A stretch of DNA of 64,000 nt from UBA6522 sp965221035. Its GTDB lineage: Bacteria; Pseudomonadota; Gammaproteobacteria; Steroidobacterales; Rariloculaceae. The notes under the pieces were generated by a model. It searched no databases. It saw only the letters and a program-made list of their open reading frames with translations, and was not told the DNA's origin. Position numbers and translations under genes: made by a program. Below are positions 1 to 8,570 of this stretch, in pieces. Each line of letters begins with the position of its first letter. Positions within the stretch are counted from its first letter, which is position 1. The stretch is taken from the NCBI GenBank assembly GCA_965221035.1, contig OZ244860.1, positions 2,604,001-2,668,000 of the forward strand. The letters run 5' to 3'.

Positions 1-81
1 ATCCTTGCGGCGTACCGCCACGCCGTGGCGCAGCGCTACCGGTTCTTCAGCTACGGTGACGCCATGCTGATCGAGCCATGA
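1..81 (+). CDS. queA: S-adenosylmethionine:tRNA ribosyltransferase-isomerase, C-terminal end (partial)
   Basis: Only the last 26 codons are present; the frame is open from base 1 and stops with TGA at 79-81. The tail reads AAYRHAVAQRYRFFSYGDAM followed by LIEP, which is the strongly conserved C-terminus of QueA. QueA transfers and isomerises the ribosyl group of SAM onto preQ1-tRNA to make epoxyqueuosine in the cytoplasm. The next gene, tgt, starts 46 bases downstream and performs the preceding step of the same pathway, the usual queA-tgt pairing. The upstream part lies outside the window. Confidence 0.9.
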   Translation: MLAAYRHAVAQRYRFFSYGDAMLIEP

Positions 82-127
82 GATTCGAGCCGCCGCAAGC
101 CAGCCGTGCGGCCTCGCCGACCGGGCC

Positions 128-1264
128 ATGAAGTTCGAGCTGCTGCACACCGACGGCGCCGCCCGCCGGGGCCGAATGACCTTTCCCCGAGGCGTGGTGG
201 AAACCCCGGCGTTCATGCCCGTGGGCACCTATGGCGCCGTCAAGTCGGTCGGCCCCGAGCAACTGCGCGCCGTCGGCAGCCGCATCATTCTCGGCAATAC
301 CTTTCACCTGATGCTGCGGCCCGGCATGGAGGTCATTCGCTCCCACGGCGGCCTGCACGGGTTCATGAGGTGGAGCGGGCCGTTGCTGACGGACTCGGGC
401 GGGTTTCAGGTGTGGAGTCTCAAGTCCCTGCGACGCCTCGACGAGGACGGCGTGGAATTTCGCTCGCCCGTTGACGGCGATCTTGTCAGGCTCACGCCAG
501 AGAGTTCCATAACCATCCAGCATCACCTGGACGCGGATGTGGTCATGGTGCTGGACGAGTGCACCGCCTATCCCGCCGGCGAGCGCGAAGCCCGCACCTC
601 CATGGAGTTGTCGCTTAGGTGGGCGGCACGCAGCCGCAGCCGATTCGACGATCTGAAGCCGGCTGACACGTCTGCGGCGATTTTCGGAATCGTCCAGGGC
701 GGTGTCCATGCCTCGCTTCGGCATGCTTCCATGGAGGGACTGCTGGATACCGGCTTCGACGGATACGCTGTGGGTGGCCTGGCCGTCGGTGAGCCGGAAC
801 AGGAGCGCCTCGCTGTGATCGAGGCCCTGGAGCCGGCCATGCCCCGGGACCGGCCGCGTTACCTGATGGGGGTGGGCACGCCGAATGACCTGATCCGAGC
901 CGTCGCCAGGGGGATGGACATCTTCGACTGCGTCATTCCCACCCGCCACGCGCGCAACGGCCAGCTTTTCACCCGGGGCGGCACGATCAACATTCGCAAC
1001 AGCCGTTTCCGCAACGACACATCCCCGGTGGACCCCGACTGCGGCTGTTCGACCTGCCGCAATTACAGTCGCGCCTACATCCGCCACCTTCAGCAGTGCA
1101 ACGAAATTCTAGGCTCGACGTTGGCCACGATTCACAACCTTCACTTCTATCACGTCCTGATGGCGGAGATGCGCGAGTCCATCGAAAACGACCGCTTCGA
1201 CGAATGGGCGTCCCGCTGGATGCGCGACGCGGGTTTGACTCGACACCAGGTGGACCGGCTTTGA
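128..1264 (+). CDS. tgt: queuine/preQ1 tRNA-guanine transglycosylase
   Basis: 378 residues, the normal bacterial Tgt length. Exchanges guanine 34 of GUN-anticodon tRNAs for preQ1. The TIM-barrel shows the active-site segment LTDSGGFQVWSL near residue 90 with the catalytic Asp, the nucleophile segment DIFDCVIPTRHARNGQLFT around residue 260-280, and the zinc site CGCSTC near residue 305 with a distant His in TIHNLHF. Start chosen at ATG 128 because MKFELLHTDGAARRG matches the family N-terminus. Lies in the usual queA-tgt-yajC-secDF order, but the following space holds a reverse-oriented toxin-antitoxin pair. Confidence 0.97.
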   Translation: MKFELLHTDGAARRGRMTFPRGVVETPAFMPVGTYGAVKSVGPEQLRAVGSRIILGNTFHLMLRPGMEVIRSHGGLHGFMRWSGPLLTDSGGFQVWSLKSLRRLDEDGVEFRSPVDGDLVRLTPESSITIQHHLDADVVMVLDECTAYPAGEREARTSMELSLRWAARSRSRFDDLKPADTSAAIFGIVQGGVHASLRHASMEGLLDTGFDGYAVGGLAVGEPEQERLAVIEALEPAMPRDRPRYLMGVGTPNDLIRAVARGMDIFDCVIPTRHARNGQLFTRGGTINIRNSRFRNDTSPVDPDCGCSTCRNYSRAYIRHLQQCNEILGSTLATIHNLHFYHVLMAEMRESIENDRFDEWASRWMRDAGLTRHQVDRL

Positions 1265-1275
1265 CCGTCCCCCAT

Positions 1276-1599
1276 TCAGGCCAGGCCGAGAAAGACGGCA
1301 ATGGCCCGATTCAACCGCACCAGCTCTGAGGGTGACAGCTGGCCAATTCGCTCGCCGACCCGTTGCTTGGGAACGGTGGTGATCTTGTCCACCATCAGCC
1401 GTGAGGTAACGCGCAAGCCGTTTATATGATCAGGTTCGATGGCGAGCCGGAACAATGGTGCCTCCGTTGCATCTGTCGTGAACACGCAGACTGTCACGGA
1501 TGCTGTCGCGTCGAAACGGTCGTCCTGGACGATCACTGCCGGTCGCGGCTTTCCGGCGTAACCGCTGCCGGACACAATCCGGATCTCGCCTCGTCTCAT
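1276..1599 (-). CDS. MazF/PemK-family toxin (putative endoribonuclease)
   Basis: 107 residues, typical for a MazF/PemK/CcdB-fold toxin. The N-terminal MRRGEIRIVSGSGYAGKPRP and following AVIVQDD, and the later SRLMVDKITTVPK, are the two conserved MazF blocks (RGE...KPRPavIvqdd and D+i.tv.k). Such toxins cut mRNA or other RNA at short motifs unless bound by their antitoxin. Its ATG overlaps the stop of the upstream antitoxin gene by 4 bases (1596-1599), so the two are translationally coupled. It ends 11 bases from the tgt stop, facing it. Target sequence and activity cannot be read from the sequence. Confidence 0.88.
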   Translation of the reverse strand: MRRGEIRIVSGSGYAGKPRPAVIVQDDRFDATASVTVCVFTTDATEAPLFRLAIEPDHINGLRVTSRLMVDKITTVPKQRVGERIGQLSPSELVRLNRAIAVFLGLA

Positions 1600-1820
1600 T
1601 CTGGATTGTTGTGTGACACCGCGTCGACAAAGGCCTGATCCAAATCCGCATCGGGACTGTGCGCCACCACCAGCGACTGCCGGTGCGCTTCAGCGTGAAA
1701 GCCAGTGGATCGCGTATCGGGTACCCAGATTTGAATTGGCCGCAAGCCGGATGCCCGCAACCGTGCACGGTAGTTTCGGACCCGGTCCCGCGACCTTGGA
1801 GAATGCGCTTCGTTCTTCAT
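1596..1820 (-). CDS. MazE-like antitoxin (DUF3018 type)
   Basis: 74 residues, basic N-terminal half with RDRVRNYRARLRASGLRPIQ and WVPDTRS, then an acidic C-terminal tail (HSPDADLDQAFVDAV). The R-x-R-x-x-YR-x-x-LR-x-x-GLRPIQ-x-WVPD pattern is that of DUF3018-type antitoxins found directly upstream of MazF toxins. The N-terminal part is expected to bind operator DNA and the C-terminal part the toxin. First gene of the pair; a perfect palindrome lies just upstream of its start, consistent with autoregulation. Inserted between tgt and yajC against the direction of the surrounding operon. Confidence 0.82.
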   Translation of the reverse strand: MKNEAHSPRSRDRVRNYRARLRASGLRPIQIWVPDTRSTGFHAEAHRQSLVVAHSPDADLDQAFVDAVSHNNPE

Positions 1821-1840
1821 GAGTTCCAGCTCCGAGATCA

Positions 1841-1860
1841 GTTACATGTAACATATAACG
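1841..1860 (-). promoter_or_regulatory. palindromic operator candidate of the toxin-antitoxin pair
   Basis: GTTACATGTAAC at 1841-1852 is a perfect 12-base palindrome; the next bases ATATAAC give a second half-site (GTTATATGTTAC on the minus strand). It lies 21-40 bases upstream of the antitoxin ATG in an A+T-richer patch within GC-rich surroundings, where an autorepressor would bind. Inferred from position and symmetry only. Confidence 0.5.
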
Positions 1861-1970
1861 TAGCGAATTTTATGCGCGGACGTCAATGTGACACCGGCGA
1901 GAGTCGGGTTCCACACGGAACCTATGTCATAATAACGGGCTTCGCCGGATCATCCGCAGCAGGCAGACCT

Positions 1971-2294
1971 ATGGATTTCTTCATCAGCCCAGCATGGGCC
2001 CAGACGGGCGGGGGAGGCAATCCCATCCTGCAGTTCCTGCCGCTGATCATTATCTTCGTGCTTTTCTATTTCCTCCTGATCCGCCCCCAGAGCAAGCGCG
2101 CCAAGGAGCATCGGCAAATGGTGTCCGAATTGGCCAGCGGACAGGAAGTGGTCACCGGTGGCGGACTGCTGGGCAAGGTCACCAGGGTGGGCGAAACCTG
2201 GGTGACGGTTGAAGTTGCAGATGGCGTTTCCCTGAAGGTGCAGCGCAACACCATCTCCGGGGTCATGCCCCCCGGCACGGTCAAGAACGCCTGA
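1971..2294 (+). CDS. yajC: Sec translocase accessory subunit YajC
   Basis: 107 residues. Start at ATG 1971 gives the family N-terminus MDFFISPAWAQ, a short Gly-rich stretch, one membrane segment (about residues 20-40, FLPLIIIFVLFYFLLIRPQ) and a cytoplasmic domain with RPQSKRAKEH and SGQEVVTGGGLLGKV. YajC joins SecD and SecF in the inner membrane as part of the holo-translocon and also contacts AcrB in E. coli. secD follows after 10 bases, so the three genes form one operon. The frame stays open upstream of 1971, but that part has no family similarity and overlaps the toxin-antitoxin promoter. Confidence 0.95.
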   Translation: MDFFISPAWAQTGGGGNPILQFLPLIIIFVLFYFLLIRPQSKRAKEHRQMVSELASGQEVVTGGGLLGKVTRVGETWVTVEVADGVSLKVQRNTISGVMPPGTVKNA

Positions 2295-2304
2295 TCGAAT
2301 TCCC

Positions 2305-4203
2305 ATGAACCGTTATCCACTCTGGGTCAATATCCTCGTCCTCGTGGTGATCCTCGGCGGTGCCCTGTTCGCGCTGCCGAACATCTACGGAGACGATCCC
2401 GCTCTGCAGATCACCCGGGAGGATGGCAACCCCATGACGGACATCGTCCGCGCGCAGATTGTCGCGGCGCTGGACGGACAGGAGATCGACTTCACGTCCG
2501 TGACCCTTGAAGACGATGCCGTGGTCGCGCGCTTTCCGGACGTTGCCTCCCAATTGAGCGGCAGCGCCGCGCTTGGCGAGGCCATGCCGTTTCACATTGT
2601 CGCCCTGACGTTGGCGCCCCGGACGCCCGGGTGGCTGAGATACCTCGGGATCGAGCCCATGAGCCTGGGGCTCGACCTGCGCGGCGGCGTCCACTTCCTT
2701 TACCAGGTCGATCTGGACTCGGCGATCAACCAGTTTCTGCAGTCCTTTCAGGGCGATCTGCGTACCCGCCTGCGTGATGAGGGCATCCGCAACGGCGGCA
2801 TCAATCTGAGCGGCACGGTCATCACCGTCGGCATCCAGGATGCGGAGAGAATGAACGATGCCGAGGAAATCATTCGCGTGCTGGACCCGCAGGCGAGCGC
2901 AACCCTGCTCGGCGGCCAGCCGGGCATCAACATCAATCGAACGACGGTCGACGGATTGCCCGGGTTCCGCATCGAGCCCACGCCGACGCTGATCAATCAG
3001 CGGCAGACCTTCGCCATCCAGCAGAACACGATCACGCTCAGGAACCGCGTCAACGAATTGGGCGTGGCCGAACCGGTGGTGCAGCGCCAGGGCTTGAACC
3101 GCATCGTCGTCCAGCTTCCGGGTGTGCAGGATCCGGCCCAGGCCGAACGCATATTGGGCGCTACCGCCACCGTGGAGTTTCGGCTGGTGGACTGGGAGAA
3201 CGACGCCTTCAACGCGGACCGGACCGGACGGCCTCCGCTGGGTTCCATCCTTCGCTACCAGCGCGACGGGACGCCGACACTGCTTCGCCGCGACCTGATC
3301 GTTTCGGGGGATCAGCTCACCGATGCCACCTTCATCTACTCCCAGGGCCAGCCCGCGGTCAACGTGCGGCTGAACAGCCAGGGCGGCGCAAGGATGCTCG
3401 AAACCACCCAGGCCAATCTCAACAGGCCCATGGCCGTGCTGTACGTGGAGGAGAAACCGGAAATCATCGAACGGGACGGCGAACAGATCATTCGCAACAC
3501 CCGCGACGAAACCGTGATCAACGAGGCGACCATCCGCGGGATCTTCTCCACCAATTTCCAGATCACCGGCCTGACGCCGTTCGAGGGTCAGGACCTTGCA
3601 CTGCTGTTGCGAGCCGGCGCACTGGCTACCCCGATCTTCAAGGTGGAGGAACGAACCATCGGGCCGAGCCTGGGCCAGGACAATATCGACAGGGGCCGCT
3701 CCGCCGTGCTGACCGGGTTCCTGCTGGTGGTCCTGTTCATGGCCGCGTACTATCGAATCTTCGGGTTGACGGCTGACCTTGCGCTGTTCGCCAACCTGGT
3801 CCTGATCGTCGCGCTTCTGTCCATGTTGCAGGCGTCCCTGACGCTGCCGGGCATCGCCGGCATCGTGCTCACGGTGGGCATGGCGGTGGATGCCAACGTG
3901 CTCATATTCGAGCGCATCCGGGAGGAATTGCGTAACGGCAATTCGCCCCAGGCGAGCATCCGCGCCGGCTACGAGAAGGCGTTCTCCACCATTGCAGACG
4001 CCAACATCACCACCTTGATCGCAGCCAGCGTGCTGTGGGTCTTCGGCACGGGGCCGATCCGCGGATTCGCCACCACCCTGGGCCTGGGAATCATCACGTC
4101 GATGTTTACGGCGATTGTCGGCACCCGCGTCGTGGTCAACCTGATCTACGGTTACCGCCGCGTGGATTCGCTCGCCATCGGCACGGTGCGGTCCAGCGCG
4201 TGA
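2305..4203 (+). CDS. secD: protein translocase subunit SecD
   Basis: 632 residues, close to the usual 615-630. N-terminal membrane helix (residues about 8-28), a large periplasmic region with LGLDLRGGVHFLYQVD (about residue 117) and LGVAEPVVQRQG, then five C-terminal membrane helices carrying GIVLTVGMAVDANVLIFERI, the SecD signature near residue 525. SecD works with SecF as a proton-driven RND-type motor that pulls preproteins through SecYEG. Its TGA overlaps the GTG start of secF by four bases (GTGA), so translation is coupled. Confidence 0.98.
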   Translation: MNRYPLWVNILVLVVILGGALFALPNIYGDDPALQITREDGNPMTDIVRAQIVAALDGQEIDFTSVTLEDDAVVARFPDVASQLSGSAALGEAMPFHIVALTLAPRTPGWLRYLGIEPMSLGLDLRGGVHFLYQVDLDSAINQFLQSFQGDLRTRLRDEGIRNGGINLSGTVITVGIQDAERMNDAEEIIRVLDPQASATLLGGQPGININRTTVDGLPGFRIEPTPTLINQRQTFAIQQNTITLRNRVNELGVAEPVVQRQGLNRIVVQLPGVQDPAQAERILGATATVEFRLVDWENDAFNADRTGRPPLGSILRYQRDGTPTLLRRDLIVSGDQLTDATFIYSQGQPAVNVRLNSQGGARMLETTQANLNRPMAVLYVEEKPEIIERDGEQIIRNTRDETVINEATIRGIFSTNFQITGLTPFEGQDLALLLRAGALATPIFKVEERTIGPSLGQDNIDRGRSAVLTGFLLVVLFMAAYYRIFGLTADLALFANLVLIVALLSMLQASLTLPGIAGIVLTVGMAVDANVLIFERIREELRNGNSPQASIRAGYEKAFSTIADANITTLIAASVLWVFGTGPIRGFATTLGLGIITSMFTAIVGTRVVVNLIYGYRRVDSLAIGTVRSSA

Positions 4204-5123
4204 TTTCCGACAGGCTCAACATCGACTTCATGGGAGCCCGCCGCGTGGCGTTGATCATTTCGGCGGTGGTGATCGGGCTTTCGCTGGTTTCCCTGGTTAC
4301 CCGGGGACTGAACTTCGGCCTCGACTTCACCGGCGGCGATCTGCTGGAACTCACGTACGCCGGCGAAGCGAACCTGGCCGACATTCGCGATGCGCTGAAC
4401 GAGGAAGGGTTACAGAATGCCGTGGTGCAAAATTTCGGCACCACCAGCGACGTGATGATTCGCCTGCCGTTGCAGGCCGATGTGGAGGAGGGCGAGACAC
4501 GCGCCCGCGTCCTCGAAGCGCTGCAGGCCCGGGACCCGACCGTGGAGTTGCGCCGGGCCGATTTTGTCGGGCCCCAGGTGGGCGAGGAACTGACCGAACG
4601 CGGCGGGCTGGCGATGTTGATCGCCCTGGTGCTCATATTCGTCTACGTGATGCTGCGGTTCCGCTGGAAATTCGCCGCCGGCACGATTTCCGCGCTGGTC
4701 CACGACGTCATTGTCGTGGTGGGGTTCTTCTCCATCTTCGGATTCAGCTTCGACCTGACCATCCTAGCGGCGATCCTCGCCACCATCGGCTATTCGCTCA
4801 ACGACACCATCGTGGTTTTCGACAGGATCCGGGAAAACTTCCGGCTGATGCGCCGGGGCACCGCTGTGGAGGTGATCAACCGCTCCATCAACCAGATGCT
4901 GGGCCGCACCATGATCACCAGCTTCACCACGCTGCTTGTGCTGGGTTGCCTTTTCGTGCTCGGTGGCGACACGGTGTCCGGATTCGCGCTGGCGCTCATC
5001 GTAGGCGTGATTGTCGGCACCTATTCGTCCATTTACGTCGCCAGCGCTTCGGCGTTGGCTCTCGACGTCTCGCCCGCCGACCTGATTCCGCCCAAGCGCG
5101 AGGAGATCGACTCGCTGCCCTGA
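4200..5123 (+). CDS. secF: protein translocase subunit SecF
   Basis: 307 residues from GTG 4200, which overlaps the secD stop. The first helix is at about residues 17-37, followed by the SecF signature LNFGLDFTGGDLLELTY, a short periplasmic domain and five helices with SLNDTIVVFDRIRENFRLMR (about residue 200). This is the normal SecF length. Partner of SecD and YajC in the inner membrane. No canonical terminator follows; suhB faces it from the other strand 154 bases away. Confidence 0.98.
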   Translation: MISDRLNIDFMGARRVALIISAVVIGLSLVSLVTRGLNFGLDFTGGDLLELTYAGEANLADIRDALNEEGLQNAVVQNFGTTSDVMIRLPLQADVEEGETRARVLEALQARDPTVELRRADFVGPQVGEELTERGGLAMLIALVLIFVYVMLRFRWKFAAGTISALVHDVIVVVGFFSIFGFSFDLTILAAILATIGYSLNDTIVVFDRIRENFRLMRRGTAVEVINRSINQMLGRTMITSFTTLLVLGCLFVLGGDTVSGFALALIVGVIVGTYSSIYVASASALALDVSPADLIPPKREEIDSLP

Positions 5124-5245
5124 GTGTGGGGTGTTCTAGGGCAAAACTGCAGGAACGGGTGGTGCACATCGAAGCGACGTTGGCCGCAAGCCTCGCAGGT
5201 CCTGGTGCCCGTTCGAACTGATACGAAATGGTGAGTCGGAACGGG

Positions 5246-5271
5246 GTCTTGTCTCATCTGCTGAGCAAGAC
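5246..5271. terminator. hairpin between convergent secF and suhB, possible bidirectional terminator
   Basis: GTCTTG-T-CTCA-TCTGC-TGAG-CAAGAC forms a ten-pair stem with one bulged T and a five-base loop, 6 bases beyond the suhB stop and between two genes that converge. No T-run follows on either strand, so intrinsic termination would be weak. Confidence 0.35.
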
Positions 5272-5277
5272 TTCAAG

Positions 5278-6066
5278 TCACTCTGGCGCATGGGGCGCGA
5301 ACAGCTTCGACAGCGCCGCGTAGACTTTCGGCGTTCCGGCAACGACATCGCCGCTCTCCAGGAACCGGTCCGTACCGCGGTAGTCGCTGATCCGCCCGCC
5401 GGCCTCGCGGATGATGAGCGCGCCCGCGGCAATGTCCCAGGGCTTGAGCCCGAGCTCCCAGAAGCCGTCGACCCGGCCCGCGGCCACGTAGCACAGGTCC
5501 AGCGCGGCGGAACCGGCCCGCCGCACGCCGGCGTTGTTGACGATCACGGCCCTCAGCATATTCAGATAGTTGTCCAGATGCTCCTTGTTGGCGCGGTACG
5601 GCAGTCCGGTCGCCACCAGCGCCTGGTGCAGGCGGGCGTGCTTGCTGACCCGGATCCGGCGGTTGTCCAGTTGCGCGCCCTGGCCCCGGCTCGCGGTAAA
5701 CACTTCCTGGCGATGGGGATCGTAAACGACCCCGTGCTCCAGCTGACCGGCGCGGCTTACGGCGATGGAAACGGCGAATACCGGAAATCCATGCAGGTAG
5801 TTGGTCGTTCCATCCAACGGGTCGATGATCCACTGGAATTCGTGTTCGCCCCGCTGCCCGCTTTCCTCCGCCAGGATGGAATGTTCGGGATAGAACTCGT
5901 GGATGGTGTTGATGATGGCCTCCTCGGCCAGACGGTCGACTTCGCTGACGAACTCGTTTCGACCCTTGTCGACCACATCCAGCGATTCCAACCGATGGAT
6001 GTAGCGCATCATGATGGCGCCGGCTTCGCGGGCGGCGCGAACGGCGATGTTGACCATTGCATGCAT
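5278..6066 (-). CDS. suhB: inositol-1-monophosphatase / Nus factor SuhB
   Basis: 262 residues, E. coli SuhB is 267. Start set at 6066 because MHAMVNIAVRAAREAG matches the known SuhB N-terminus almost exactly; an upstream extension has no similarity. Metal and substrate motifs are present: the acidic pair in ILAEESG, IIDPLDGTTNYLHGFP (around residue 80), and WDIAAGALIIREAGG near residue 215. The protein is a Mg-dependent inositol monophosphatase and, in enteric bacteria, part of the rRNA antitermination complex. It is divergent from trmJ with 86 bases between the starts, the same pairing as in E. coli. Confidence 0.95.
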   Translation of the reverse strand: MHAMVNIAVRAAREAGAIMMRYIHRLESLDVVDKGRNEFVSEVDRLAEEAIINTIHEFYPEHSILAEESGQRGEHEFQWIIDPLDGTTNYLHGFPVFAVSIAVSRAGQLEHGVVYDPHRQEVFTASRGQGAQLDNRRIRVSKHARLHQALVATGLPYRANKEHLDNYLNMLRAVIVNNAGVRRAGSAALDLCYVAAGRVDGFWELGLKPWDIAAGALIIREAGGRISDYRGTDRFLESGDVVAGTPKVYAALSKLFAPHAPE

Positions 6067-6152
6067 GGGGGTATGGGGAATCCAACCGAAACTCAGGCGG
6101 CGCAAGCGTAAAATACTCCCCGACTCGCGGCAAATGAGAATCCAGGCGAACC

Positions 6153-6896
6153 ATGCATATTCCGGTGCGCATCGTCCTCGTCGAAACCTCCCACCCCGGT
6201 AACATCGGCGCCAGCGCGCGGGCGATGAAGACCATGGGGCTGGATGACCTGGTGCTGGTCGCGCCGCGGGACTTTCCCAGTGCCGAGGCAACCGCAAGGG
6301 CTTCCGGGGCGGACGATGTCCTGGCTCGCGCCCGTATCGTGGATTCCCTGGCGGACGCGATTGCCGACTGCGGGTTCGTGGCCGGCGCCAGCGCCCGCAT
6401 GCGCAGGCTGTCATGGCCGGTGACCGGACCCCGTTTGGCTGCGGCGGCCCTTCGGGATCACGCCCGAAAGGCGTCCGTGGCGATGGTTTTCGGGCCCGAG
6501 CATTCCGGCTTGACTAACGAGGATCTGGGCCGCTGCAACCAGTTTGTGCATATACCGGCGAATCCCGCCTACAGTTCCCTGAACCTGGCCATGGCAGTAC
6601 AGGTGCTCTGCTACGAGTTGCGAATGGCGATGCTGGAGCCCCAGCCGGCCGCGAAACCGGTGAATCGCAGGACCGATGGGCCGGAATCCCCTCCCGCGAC
6701 GGCAGCCGAACTGGAGGGATTCTACCGCCACCTCGAAACGGCGCTGAGCGCTGCGGGATTTCTGAAGCCGGAGCGGCCCAGGCAGCTGAAATTGCGTCTG
6801 CGCAGAATCTTTCAGCGCAGCGGCCTGGACCGCAACGAGGTCAATATTCTGCGCGGTGCCCTCACGGCACTGGCAGGCACCCGCAAGGAGGGTTGA
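6153..6896 (+). CDS. trmJ: tRNA (cytidine/uridine-2'-O-)-methyltransferase TrmJ
   Basis: 247 residues, the usual TrmJ size. SPOUT fold with motif 1 VETSHPGNIGASARAMKTMG (residues 10-29), motif 2 VFGPEHSGLTNEDL around residue 112, and motif 3 IPANPAYSSLNLAMAVQ near residue 133, which forms the SAM-binding knot. It 2'-O-methylates position 32 of several tRNAs. The C-terminal tail is a small helical domain ending RNEVNILRGAL. The stop is immediately followed by the GTG of iscS (no gap), so the two are probably co-transcribed. Confidence 0.95.
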   Translation: MHIPVRIVLVETSHPGNIGASARAMKTMGLDDLVLVAPRDFPSAEATARASGADDVLARARIVDSLADAIADCGFVAGASARMRRLSWPVTGPRLAAAALRDHARKASVAMVFGPEHSGLTNEDLGRCNQFVHIPANPAYSSLNLAMAVQVLCYELRMAMLEPQPAAKPVNRRTDGPESPPATAAELEGFYRHLETALSAAGFLKPERPRQLKLRLRRIFQRSGLDRNEVNILRGALTALAGTRKEG

Positions 6897-8066
6897 GTGC
6901 GGCGCGGCGAAATCTACCTGGACTACGCGGCCACGACGCCGGTGGACCCGCGCGTCATCGAGGCGATGGTCGAGTGCCTCGGGTTTACGGGCGACTCGGC
7001 CAATCCCTCGTCATCCCATGCGCCCGGCCGGCGCGCCAGGGCCCGCGTGGAGGCGGCACGGGCACAGATCGCCAGTCGCGTCGGCGCCGCGCCGGAAACC
7101 ATACGCTTCACCTCCGGAGCCACGGAGTCCGACAATCTCGCCTTGCTGGGCGGCATGGCGGCCCATGAGCATCGCGGCCGCCACCTGATCACGTCGCGTC
7201 TGGAGCACAAGGCGGTCCTGGACACCGCCAAAGCATTGCGGACACAGGGCGTCGAAGTCAGCTTCGTCACGCATGATGCCCACGGCGTCATCCATCCGGA
7301 CGTGATCGCGGAGTGCCTCCGGGACGACACGGTGCTGGTCTCGATCATGCACGTCAACAACGAGACCGGGGTGGTTCAGGATATCGCCGCCATCGGCGAG
7401 CGGTGTCGGCAACGGGGCGCGCTCCTGCATGTGGACGCCGCCCAGAGCACGGGTAAGGTGCCCCTGCGGCTGGGTGAATGGCCGGTGGACCTGGCCTCCC
7501 TCACGGCGCACAAGACCTACGGGCCCATGGGTATCGGGGCCATCTATATCCGCAAGGGCGTCAACCTGCGGCCGCTGATTCACGGTGGCGAACAGGAGGG
7601 CGGAATGCGGCCGGGAACGCTTGCCACCCACCAGATCGCGGGCTTCGGCATGGCGCTCGAACTGGCGGATCCGGCGAAGGAAGGCCCGCAACTGGCCAGG
7701 TGCAGCGACCGGCTCTGGAGCGGCCTGGGTGCCATAGAGGGCGTTCGCCTCAACGGCCACCCGACGCAACGGTCTCCGCATGTCCTGAACGTCACATTTC
7801 CGGGCGTGCAGGCGGAAAGTCTGCAGTTGGCCGTCAACGAAGTCGCCGTGTCCACGGGGTCGGCCTGCAACTCGGACGTCCCGGAGCCGTCCCATGTCTT
7901 AAGCGCCATGGGACTCAGCGACGCGCTGGCGGGCGCGACACTGCGCTTCAGCGTGGGGCGATTCACCACCGAGGCGGAAATCGACCACGTGGTGGAACGC
8001 GTGCGGTCGGAGGTTGTGCGCCTCAGGGAGCTGGCCACGGGGGCTCCTGCCTGGATCGCGAAATGA
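6897..8066 (+). CDS. iscS: cysteine desulfurase IscS
   Basis: 389 residues, PLP-dependent class V aminotransferase fold. GTG start directly after the trmJ stop; the N-terminus IYLDYAATTPVDPRVIEAM is that of IscS/NifS. ATESDNLALLG, the PLP lysine in TAHKTYGPMGIGA (about residue 205) and the mobile-loop cysteine in STGSACNSDVPEPSHVL (about residue 325) are all present, so it should release sulfur from cysteine as an enzyme-bound persulfide. No iscR precedes it and no hscB, hscA or fdx follows. It is somewhat shorter than the 404-residue enteric protein, missing mostly C-terminal sequence. Confidence 0.93.
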   Translation: MRRGEIYLDYAATTPVDPRVIEAMVECLGFTGDSANPSSSHAPGRRARARVEAARAQIASRVGAAPETIRFTSGATESDNLALLGGMAAHEHRGRHLITSRLEHKAVLDTAKALRTQGVEVSFVTHDAHGVIHPDVIAECLRDDTVLVSIMHVNNETGVVQDIAAIGERCRQRGALLHVDAAQSTGKVPLRLGEWPVDLASLTAHKTYGPMGIGAIYIRKGVNLRPLIHGGEQEGGMRPGTLATHQIAGFGMALELADPAKEGPQLARCSDRLWSGLGAIEGVRLNGHPTQRSPHVLNVTFPGVQAESLQLAVNEVAVSTGSACNSDVPEPSHVLSAMGLSDALAGATLRFSVGRFTTEAEIDHVVERVRSEVVRLRELATGAPAWIAK

Positions 8067-8189
8067 TGCCGGAAGATCGCCCGTCGCTGCGGTCGGAATC
8101 GCCTTCATCGGACGCCATGGGTTAGGTGGCAGGGACAGCAAAATCGCTGGCCGCAACAGAGATTTCCGCGATACACTACAGTGCTTCGC

Positions 8190-8567
8190 ATGGAATATGA
8201 CTCCCGGGTACGGCAGCGGTTTCTGGAGACATCACGAGCCGGGCCGTTGAACGATGCTGCCACGGATCTGGTATCCGGCGAGGCGGAAGATCGCACGCTG
8301 AACGTCTGGGTACGGTTCCAGCTGAAGGTATCGGGAGGCGCCATCCACGCCGTCCGCTACAATGTCTATGGCTGTCCCCACACGGTGGCGGCGGCCGAGT
8401 GGGTCGCCGGGCGGCTGGAAGGCCTTTGCTCCGATGCGCTGGACGAACTTTCCATGCGCAACTGCCTGGAAAGATTGGGGGTGCCCGTGGAAATGTTGGG
8501 GAAACTACTGCTTATCGAGGATGCGCTGCAGGCCTGCCGGCGTAAACTGGAAGATCGACAGGAGTGA
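8190..8567 (+). CDS. IscU/NifU-N-like protein lacking most cluster ligands
   Basis: 125 residues from ATG 8190 (MEYDSRV aligns with the IscU start MAYSEKV; a GTG at 8181 is an alternative). The fold-defining pattern of IscU is visible, with the middle ligand region NVYGCPHTVAAAEWVAGRLEG (IscU KTYGCGSAIASSS) and a C-terminal EDALQACRRKLED. The first ligand region, GAPACGD in IscU, reads GEAEDRT, and the HC pair before EDA is replaced by GK. Thus one of three cluster cysteines remains. It sits between iscS and iscA, so an Fe-S role is likely, perhaps as a sulfur acceptor or regulator and not as a normal scaffold. Confidence 0.75.
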   Translation: MEYDSRVRQRFLETSRAGPLNDAATDLVSGEAEDRTLNVWVRFQLKVSGGAIHAVRYNVYGCPHTVAAAEWVAGRLEGLCSDALDELSMRNCLERLGVPVEMLGKLLLIEDALQACRRKLEDRQE

Positions 8568-8570
8568 TGA

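Noticed and set aside
47..1087. Long minus-strand reading frame (346 codons) over tgt
   Set aside because: Overlaps the confidently identified tgt gene in full; Gly/Ala/His-rich composition typical of antisense frames in GC-rich DNA, no family signal.
5153..5216. Inverted repeat GAACGGG ... CCCGTTC after secF
   Set aside because: The arms are about fifty bases apart without supporting stem pairing; probably chance in GC-rich DNA.
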